Positions 58,192-64,000 of a DNA stretch of 64,000 nt are shown here, in pieces. Each line of letters opens with the position of its first letter. Position 1 is the stretch's first letter. The position numbers and the translations under genes are program-made. This stretch comes from Luteimonas sp. YGD11-2 (GTDB taxonomy: Bacteria; Pseudomonadota; Gammaproteobacteria; Xanthomonadales; Xanthomonadaceae), in assembly GCF_004118975.1 (NCBI RefSeq), contig NZ_CP035376.1:1-64000 (forward strand), given 5' to 3'. The notes beneath the pieces are model-generated. The model ran no database searches and was not told the origin of the DNA. It saw nothing but the letters and a program-made list of their open reading frames with translations.

Positions 58192-59598
58192 TTACCTCGG
58201 CGCGCGATGCGGTGCAGACACCAACGGATCACGCGGCAGCCGTGCGATCAACGAAGCATAGTAAGCGTTTACCGCGGAGGAGTCCTCGACTAGGGTGCCT
58301 TCTTCCTCGCGCATCGGCTGATTTGGGTCTCCGCGAAACGACAGCCAGTTGAAGCTGGTCGTGACGAAGTACGCGTCGTCGACCAACAACACCTTGGCGT
58401 GAGTGTTGCCCTTGCGCACTAAGCGGAAATTTTTGAAGGACGTCGCCAAGGCTTCCAGTGACTCACGTGCCTGCCTGTCCGCATCGCGCTCGCCCGGATC
58501 GTCGCGACCGATGCCATAGGCCACGATCACCTCCACGCCGCGGTCCAGGCAGACCGTAAGGCGCTTGATGAAAGCTTTGTCGACTACGGCGGCGCGAATC
58601 CACGGTGAGACAATCAATAGACGGGTCTTAGCGCGTTCCAGCGCATCGCGAAGCAATGGCGGGTGATCGTACACACCCAAAACCCGCACCTTGGCTGATG
58701 TCACGCTGACGGCGTTCGCGCCTGCCAGGGTGAGGAGCGGGCGCCTGTCGAGAGACGCAGTGGAGGCATCCTCGACGACATGGAGGTCTCGACGGAGTTC
58801 CCGCGCCACCGCCTGCACTTCGCGGCGACGCTTGTCCGCGTCAAACAACGTTGCAAACAACGGTGATTTTGGCGCCACGCCGCTGCGCTCATAGGCGATC
58901 TCGTGCTCGACAGACGGGCGTCCGTCTATAGCGAAGGCGATCGAGATCCGGCGTCCGTCGCTTGACTTGAAGCCCGCGGCCAGAGCTCGACGAAACAGCA
59001 AGGTAGGCTTGCCGACCACCGCATCAAGGCGCACGGCGCGTTGGCTTGGGCTGCCTACCTTGGCCATCAGTGCGGTCACCCGGTTTACTTGGGCCAGGTC
59101 GATATCGGCGGCACGGGGCATGCGCCGCTCCACCGGGGGTAACACGCCTACCGGGTCGAGCTGCTTGCTCGTCCATAGCTCGCGATGGTCCAAAGCCACT
59201 AGCTGGCGGGTGATGCCATCGACGTAAACCGGAATGCGCTGACGCACCAACACGAAGGAAGCCGCTGTCGCAAGCCGCCGTGTCCCTTCCGCGGTCAGGG
59301 CGTAACGAACAGGTTCGCCACCAAGCGCTACCACGGCGTTCTCGAATGCCAATTGGCCAAGCTGCGAAATCACTACCTTGGATGGCAGGCCGAGGAATCG
59401 CTCGAGGTCGCGGATCGAATCGACACCGCGCGCAATCGACTTGAGCATGAACTCCTCGATGGCGCCCAGCTTACCGGCCTCCTGGAGGGTGACGGCGCAG
59501 TTGACCCGAAACACTGGCAGGCCGACCTCGCGGTAAGCGACAAGGCGCTGCCCGTCGCGTCGATCCAGCCGTTGGGCGATGGCCTCTAGGTCACTCAT
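58192..59598 (-). CDS. mkoB: Mokosh type I protein MkoB, phospholipase D-fold nuclease
   Basis: A 468-residue protein with a C-terminal PLD domain: one HKD motif in THAKVLLVDDAYFV with the following TSFNWLSF, plus LLIVSPWIRAAVVDKAF. The N-terminal 150 residues look like a winged-helix domain (KSIARGVDSIRDLERFLGLP). In type I Mokosh the PLD nuclease is encoded beside the kinase-helicase, as here, with an 8-base overlap. Together they defend against phages; the nuclease probably acts on nucleic acid. Confidence 0.88.
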   Translation of the reverse strand: MSDLEAIAQRLDRRDGQRLVAYREVGLPVFRVNCAVTLQEAGKLGAIEEFMLKSIARGVDSIRDLERFLGLPSKVVISQLGQLAFENAVVALGGEPVRYALTAEGTRRLATAASFVLVRQRIPVYVDGITRQLVALDHRELWTSKQLDPVGVLPPVERRMPRAADIDLAQVNRVTALMAKVGSPSQRAVRLDAVVGKPTLLFRRALAAGFKSSDGRRISIAFAIDGRPSVEHEIAYERSGVAPKSPLFATLFDADKRRREVQAVARELRRDLHVVEDASTASLDRRPLLTLAGANAVSVTSAKVRVLGVYDHPPLLRDALERAKTRLLIVSPWIRAAVVDKAFIKRLTVCLDRGVEVIVAYGIGRDDPGERDADRQARESLEALATSFKNFRLVRKGNTHAKVLLVDDAYFVTTSFNWLSFRGDPNQPMREEEGTLVEDSSAVNAYYASLIARLPRDPLVSAPHRAPR

Positions 59599-62500
59599 GG
59601 TCCCACCCCTTGATCACGCATTCGGTCGACTCTTGCTCGACGAACTGGATGAGGCGCTGAAATGGGTTTGGCCCCTTTACCGTACGGCAGAACTCAAGAT
59701 CGCCCACGATCACCAAATAGTCACGAGCGCGCGACAAGGCCACATTGAGGTGGCGCCAGTCGGACAGCATGCCGATCTGGCCGCGGCTGTTCTTGCGTGT
59801 GACCGAATAGATGCAGATGTCCACCTCGCGCCCTTGGAATGCATGCACCGACGCACAGTCGATGGTCAGGCGGTCGAGGTCCCGCTCCTTGCGAATCTCG
59901 TTGCGGATCAAAGTGACCTGTGGGGCATAGCCGGATATGACACCGATAGTCGGCCAGGAAGCGGGCGGGCGGCCACTGCGCGTCAGCGCGAACTGTATGC
60001 GCTTTAACAGCGCGACAATCGCCTGTGCCTCGCGGGCATTTTCGTAACTGGTCCCGCGTGTTCGCTCCTCGTAGGCCTTATCAGTGCCGGAGTACGGATC
60101 GAGCCAGGCTACTTCGCGGTCGAGTCCGGCCACAGCGAGGTCCGCAATTTCGCGGTCGGCGGTGGATGCACCTTCGCTGAGGTTGTCGTCATAGAAGCAC
60201 CGGCTAACGAGCCGGCCAATCTCGCCGCGCATGCGGTGCTGCTCGGTCAAGGCGGCCTTGCATCCGTCGCCGAGGTCCTTAGTCAGTCGTTCGAACAGCT
60301 GCTCATCGAGTTGCTGCTGGTTCAGCCCAAACCGCTCCTGCAGCTCCTCGGACCGGAGCGCGTGATCGAGCACGGCGGGAAGCTGGTGGTGGTCGCCGAG
60401 AAGGACGGCGCGACGCGACTGCGCCAAGGGCACCAACAGTTCGGTGGTCGTGGCCTTCCCGGCTTCGTCGACGATGCACAGGTCGAACACCGTGCGCAAC
60501 GCAGCCTCCTCGCGACAGAACCCAACGCAGGTGCCCGCGACGACCGAGGACGACGCGATGATCGCCGCGTTGAAATCGTCGGACTGGCCAAAGCGCATGC
60601 GCCAGTCTTCAGACAACGTCATCAGCTGTCCCAGTGCCTCGCGCTGGGGATCGCCGAGCAGCAACTGCGACCATTCGCGCAACTCCGCATCGGAGTGGGT
60701 CGCCAGCTGGGCGCCATCCTTTCCCAGTCCCACCAACTTCTGCCGAGCGGCCTCGATGGTGCTACGCGCGAGGACATCGTCGCCGCGGATCCGTTCCAGC
60801 TCGTCTTCGAGCACCCCCGCGCGCAGCAGCTTGTCGCTACGCTCGTGAGTCGCCATGGACGACTCGGCTGCGATCTGCGCTTCCAAGACTTGCGCTTCCT
60901 CCTCCAACTCGGTCAGGGAGGCCTGGATCCTCGCGAGTTGCTCGCGCGCGCCCATGAGGTCGAGCACGGCGAGGCCAAGCTCGACCTCATGGCGGTCGAT
61001 GCCCCTATCGGCAGCCTGGTCTTGCAAGAAGCGTTGCGAGGATGCAGTGACTTGGTCGCGCAGGGCGAGGCTGCGCTGATCGAGGCAGCACGCTTCCACG
61101 CGCGGGTCCGCTTCCTTGGAGCCGCTGCCGATACGGACACAGGAGATGTCATGGTCGGCGCGCAGCAAACGTTCTAGCGCATTGTCGAGGGCTACGTGGG
61201 TTTGCGAGGCAAGCAGGATCCTGGCGTCGGGATTGCGCGCCAGCTCCTGTCGAATCAGCTCGACGATCAATTTTGTCTTGCCGGTGCCGGGGGGACCGTG
61301 AGTCACGATCAGGTCGGCACCAGCGGCGAAGCGCGACACGACCGTCTTCTTGGCGTCGTCGAGGCCATGATCGAAGAAGCGTGCGACCGGTTCGTAAGAG
61401 GGTTCGCTGGGTCCGGTGTCGGCACCGACGAGTAGGGCGCGCAGGCGGGCGCCGGGGGTCTCGCCGGCCTTGAACTTGTCGAGTGCGCGCGCTTGCCGAT
61501 CCAGCGCCACACGGGTCTGGGCCCAGTCGATATCGAGCGTGCCCTTGCTTGGGATCCGTTCCAGATCGATGTGCGGGCGAGTCGACAGCAGTACGCACTG
61601 GGCCCCACGCACCGCTTCCACCTCGCCACGAAACACCCAGGTCCCGTTGACAGAGATGACCCGCAACTGCTCTTCGACGGCGTCCTCCGGATTCTCGACG
61701 CTCGCCAACAGCCGCGCGCCGTCACGTTCGACAGTCTTGTAGCGCAGCGCTGGCACGCCATGGCGGGCGATGTGACGCAGCGCCTCGAGCAAGTTGGACC
61801 ACTCGGCGAAGGCGTGATCGGGGTCGTGGCGCTGGGCCTGGCTGAGCTCGTGCAGATGCGCATCGAGGCCGGCGAACAACGTCTGCATATCACGGCGGGC
61901 GGCCTGTTTCGCGAGCGACTGTCTGGGTAGCTGATCGGTGAAATCGGCCTGTAGCAACCAGCGGTCCGATTGAAACAACGCCTCGAGGCGGAAGCGTTTT
62001 CGCACGAGGCTGGTAACCACCAGATGCTCGCGACTGCTGTCGAGCGAGGCGGCGAGGCGGAACGAGGGCGTTTCCATCGCTATCGTGGCATCGGCAACGG
62101 TGCCCACGGCCGACACGGCCACGACCTCGCTGAGCTCGGCCAGCAGCTGCTCTAGCGGGTTCGCTTCGGCGTCAACGGGGGCATACAATTGCTCGCTTAC
62201 ACTGGCGATGAAGCGCAGCGCAATGCGGAGTCGGTCCGGCTCGTCACAGGCTGGTCCGGTGCCGCCGCGCAGGGCCTCGACAAACTCGATAAGTGTGCCA
62301 AAGCGTTCGCTCGGCGTGCGGCTTAGGGCCCGTCCGATTGCCGCGCGCTCGCCCGGCGGTAGCGATAGCCCGGGTAACGCGGCATACAGCTCTTCATGAT
62401 TAGCCAGGGGATGGCCATTCATCGCGCGCAGCGCAATAGCACAGAACGCATATGGGTCGCGCGTGAGAGTGTAAGTGCCGGTATCTTCTTCGGGCAGACA

Positions 62501-63034
62501 GTACGGAACCGTACGCCACCCCATAAGCGTACGACCGATGCCGACGCTGGCCAGCTTGGCTTGGCCGAAGTCAATGATCTTTACCACGCCGGTCGGCGTG
62601 ATCAGGACATTGCCGGTCGACAGGTCGCGATGGGCGATGTTGCGTTCGGCGGCATAAGTGAGTGCGTCGAGGAGCGGTTCGCCGTAGCGCTGGTAGAACG
62701 TCGGCCAGTCCATCGGCCCTGCGGCAGCGAGATGCTGTTCGAGAGTCTGTCCGTCGATCCATTCGAGCGCGATGTAGCGCTGACCGGTCAGCGCACAACG
62801 CCCCGCGTCGAGCATCTGCACTATGCCGTTGTGGGTCAGTTGACCAAGCGCGCTATGTTCACGGTGCCAGATTTCGTTGACGATGGCGGGGTCGCGGCCC
62901 TGCTCAGTGAAGACCTTCAGAGCCACGACTGCATGCGATTGCTGGTCAAAGGCCTTATGCAGCGTTGCTGTACCGCCTTCGATCTGCTCGGTCAGCAGCA
63001 GATAGCGATCGGCAAACGTCCTTGGTTGCGACAT
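59591..63034 (-). CDS. mkoA: Mokosh type I protein MkoA, protein kinase-SF1 helicase fusion
   Basis: A 1,147-residue protein. The N terminus is a Ser/Thr-kinase domain (about residues 10-260) with HRDLSTGNVLI and the DFG of KIIDFGQAKL. The C-terminal half is a COG1112 superfamily 1 helicase with Walker A GPPGTGKTKL (about residue 580), Walker B LCIVDEAGKA (about 853), GDHHQLPAVL and the motif VALSRARDYLVIVGD. This is the domain plan of MkoA in type I Mokosh. ATG 63034 has GGGAGGG upstream; an in-frame TTG at 63043 is possible. Confidence 0.92.
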   Translation of the reverse strand: MSQPRTFADRYLLLTEQIEGGTATLHKAFDQQSHAVVALKVFTEQGRDPAIVNEIWHREHSALGQLTHNGIVQMLDAGRCALTGQRYIALEWIDGQTLEQHLAAAGPMDWPTFYQRYGEPLLDALTYAAERNIAHRDLSTGNVLITPTGVVKIIDFGQAKLASVGIGRTLMGWRTVPYCLPEEDTGTYTLTRDPYAFCAIALRAMNGHPLANHEELYAALPGLSLPPGERAAIGRALSRTPSERFGTLIEFVEALRGGTGPACDEPDRLRIALRFIASVSEQLYAPVDAEANPLEQLLAELSEVVAVSAVGTVADATIAMETPSFRLAASLDSSREHLVVTSLVRKRFRLEALFQSDRWLLQADFTDQLPRQSLAKQAARRDMQTLFAGLDAHLHELSQAQRHDPDHAFAEWSNLLEALRHIARHGVPALRYKTVERDGARLLASVENPEDAVEEQLRVISVNGTWVFRGEVEAVRGAQCVLLSTRPHIDLERIPSKGTLDIDWAQTRVALDRQARALDKFKAGETPGARLRALLVGADTGPSEPSYEPVARFFDHGLDDAKKTVVSRFAAGADLIVTHGPPGTGKTKLIVELIRQELARNPDARILLASQTHVALDNALERLLRADHDISCVRIGSGSKEADPRVEACCLDQRSLALRDQVTASSQRFLQDQAADRGIDRHEVELGLAVLDLMGAREQLARIQASLTELEEEAQVLEAQIAAESSMATHERSDKLLRAGVLEDELERIRGDDVLARSTIEAARQKLVGLGKDGAQLATHSDAELREWSQLLLGDPQREALGQLMTLSEDWRMRFGQSDDFNAAIIASSSVVAGTCVGFCREEAALRTVFDLCIVDEAGKATTTELLVPLAQSRRAVLLGDHHQLPAVLDHALRSEELQERFGLNQQQLDEQLFERLTKDLGDGCKAALTEQHRMRGEIGRLVSRCFYDDNLSEGASTADREIADLAVAGLDREVAWLDPYSGTDKAYEERTRGTSYENAREAQAIVALLKRIQFALTRSGRPPASWPTIGVISGYAPQVTLIRNEIRKERDLDRLTIDCASVHAFQGREVDICIYSVTRKNSRGQIGMLSDWRHLNVALSRARDYLVIVGDLEFCRTVKGPNPFQRLIQFVEQESTECVIKGWDHE

Positions 63035-63146
63035 GCGCGGCAACCCTCCCCCCTGTCTCTAACTTGAATCTACACGAAGAAACGGCAGTTGGTACGTCCG
63101 CTTTTGGCCGGAAGCGGACAAGGAGATAGGGCGAGGAAAGCCGTCA

Positions 63147-63653
63147 TTAAACCCACGAGATTGGGGTGGGAGTAGCAGACGGCCCAAGTACCTCATCTCT
63201 CACTTCCGCCACCTTCTCGATGGCTCGCTGAAGCTGTTGGCCAATCGCTTGGATCTGCGCAATGCCGACCTCTCGCGTCTGCAGGAATACGTCGTTCTGC
63301 GCTGCCTGATTGCTCCAGATCATTAAATGGTCATCGAGAGCCTGTTTGTTAGGAATCTCGGTAACGATCCCGTTAGCCGCACAGTTAAATCGTCGGACCG
63401 CCTCCCGTAAGGTGCCGTCGCCAAAGCAATGGTTTATCACCCGAAAGGTGGCGCCGACGAGTGCGACGAGTTCGACCGCTTTCACTCCATGACCAAGCCT
63501 CGCTCCCCCCGGTGTCCAACAACGCATTTCCCATGCAGCCTGCGTTCCTTCGGCTAGATCGCCACAGGCAATCTGGCTGAGAGTCTCTGTACGGTAGCCT
63601 ATCGACGGCTGCCCATTCTTTGCGTGAAGTACCAACGTTGCGAGGGTGGGCAT
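63147..63653 (-). CDS. Hypothetical protein upstream of the Mokosh pair
   Basis: A 168-residue soluble protein (MPTLATLVLHAKNGQPSIGY, then KAVELVALVGATFRVINHCF) with a probable coiled coil near the C terminus (QAIGQQLQRAIEKVAEVRDE). It is on the same strand as mkoA with 112 bases between them. I do not recognise it. It could be a Mokosh accessory gene or an unrelated gene. Confidence 0.6.
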   Translation of the reverse strand: MPTLATLVLHAKNGQPSIGYRTETLSQIACGDLAEGTQAAWEMRCWTPGGARLGHGVKAVELVALVGATFRVINHCFGDGTLREAVRRFNCAANGIVTEIPNKQALDDHLMIWSNQAAQNDVFLQTREVGIAQIQAIGQQLQRAIEKVAEVRDEVLGPSATPTPISWV

Positions 63654-64000
63654 GCGTGGAGCACTCCTGGGAATCGACGTCCCACCGGCTTTAGTGGCAG
63701 GCCAATCTAGAGTCAGGGGATCAAGTCGGATCTACATATGCCGGCCAATCGCGGAAACGTACATGGTGACCGGCCCGACACCCGCTCTGGCATCCGCCAT
63801 GGAGCTAACCAGTCGCCGGTTGTCGATTGGAATCCCAGAGTGTCCGACTCGCCGCTGTTGGAAATGCCCGCCGCGAACGTGGCCGTTCGCGGCTCCAATC
63901 CAGTTAAGGGATCTTTTGGAGGATGACCACCCCAAGCTCTGGGGTAGCCATCTACAGCTACTGTTGGGACTGTCCCAACGGTCCCACAGCATGTGTTGTC
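63654..64000. other. Window end, no gene seen
   Basis: A 347-base stretch upstream of the hypothetical gene. Short open frames on both strands do not look coding. The last 40 bases contain a short inverted repeat (GTTGGGACTGTCCCAAC), which may be an operator or part of a further element. Confidence 0.5.

Larger units (their letters stand above)
22321..64000. mobile_element. Accessory defence/resistance island, left end at the radical SAM gene
   Basis: From about 22321 the base composition falls from very GC-rich to mixed, and gene content changes from core genes to recombinases, restriction, CBASS, arsenic resistance and Mokosh genes. The left edge cuts a conserved gene and is followed by inverted arms TTGGACA (22321-22327) and TGTTCAA (22338-22344), a plausible recombinase core. 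No matching right end or 3' part of the interrupted gene occurs up to 64000, so the island probably continues. It may be one element with nested ones or several in a row. Confidence 0.7.

Overview
The window starts at the replication origin of a GC-rich gammaproteobacterium. The gene order dnaA, dnaN, recF, gyrB, M48 lipoprotein, TPR protein, tonB, exbB, exbD, exbD, pdxJ, together with the protein sequences, points to the Xanthomonadaceae/Lysobacteraceae (Xanthomonas, Lysobacter or Luteimonas type). Genus assignment is inference.

Positions 1-14.2 kb are core chromosome: a likely oriC between dnaA and dnaN, three parS-like palindromes between the end of dnaN and the end of recF, the replication and repair genes, a TonB/ExbB/ExbD1/ExbD2 energising complex, pdxJ and cardiolipin synthase. 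Positions 14.4-21.9 kb hold a complete functional-amyloid (Fap-type) export operon: an opening secreted protein, two repeat-bearing amyloid-type proteins, a C39 peptidase, a FapE-like protein and a FapF-like outer-membrane pore. A near-consensus sigma-54 promoter lies just upstream of its first gene, and a sigma-54 activator gene is convergent at its end.

At about 22.32 kb a PA0069-family radical SAM gene stops abruptly where its iron-sulfur cysteine motif should begin, and a lower-GC accessory region starts. It runs to the end of the window, and the rest of the interrupted gene was not found. The first genes are an overlapping intA-tfp-intB-srap set of the kind known from strand-biased circularizing integrative elements (Tn554-like). 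They are followed by a type I restriction-modification system, a umuDC/SRAP DNA-damage module, a type III CBASS operon (CD-NTase, two HORMA-type proteins, TRIP13-like ATPase, DUF6602 nuclease-like effector, small membrane zinc-ribbon protein) with a divergent sigma-factor/partner/ImmA-peptidase triad, an arsenic operon, a SulP transporter with a universal stress protein, and a type I Mokosh defence pair. A 39-bp direct repeat of the umuC 3' end brackets 33.85-44.39 kb and may mark a nested mobile segment.

A second SRAP gene (53.3-57.7 kb) is split by a 3,456-bp composite transposon. Two apparently identical IS5-family copies flank two complete integron gene cassettes and one truncated cassette, recognisable by their attC sites, and no integron integrase is present. 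The accessory region is therefore an anti-phage, stress and metal-resistance island assembled from several mobile elements. The best candidates for undescribed biology are the CBASS operon with its DUF6602 effector and sigma/ImmA control triad, the amyloid-type protein with its RSYDED-type repeat block, and the IS5/attC composite.
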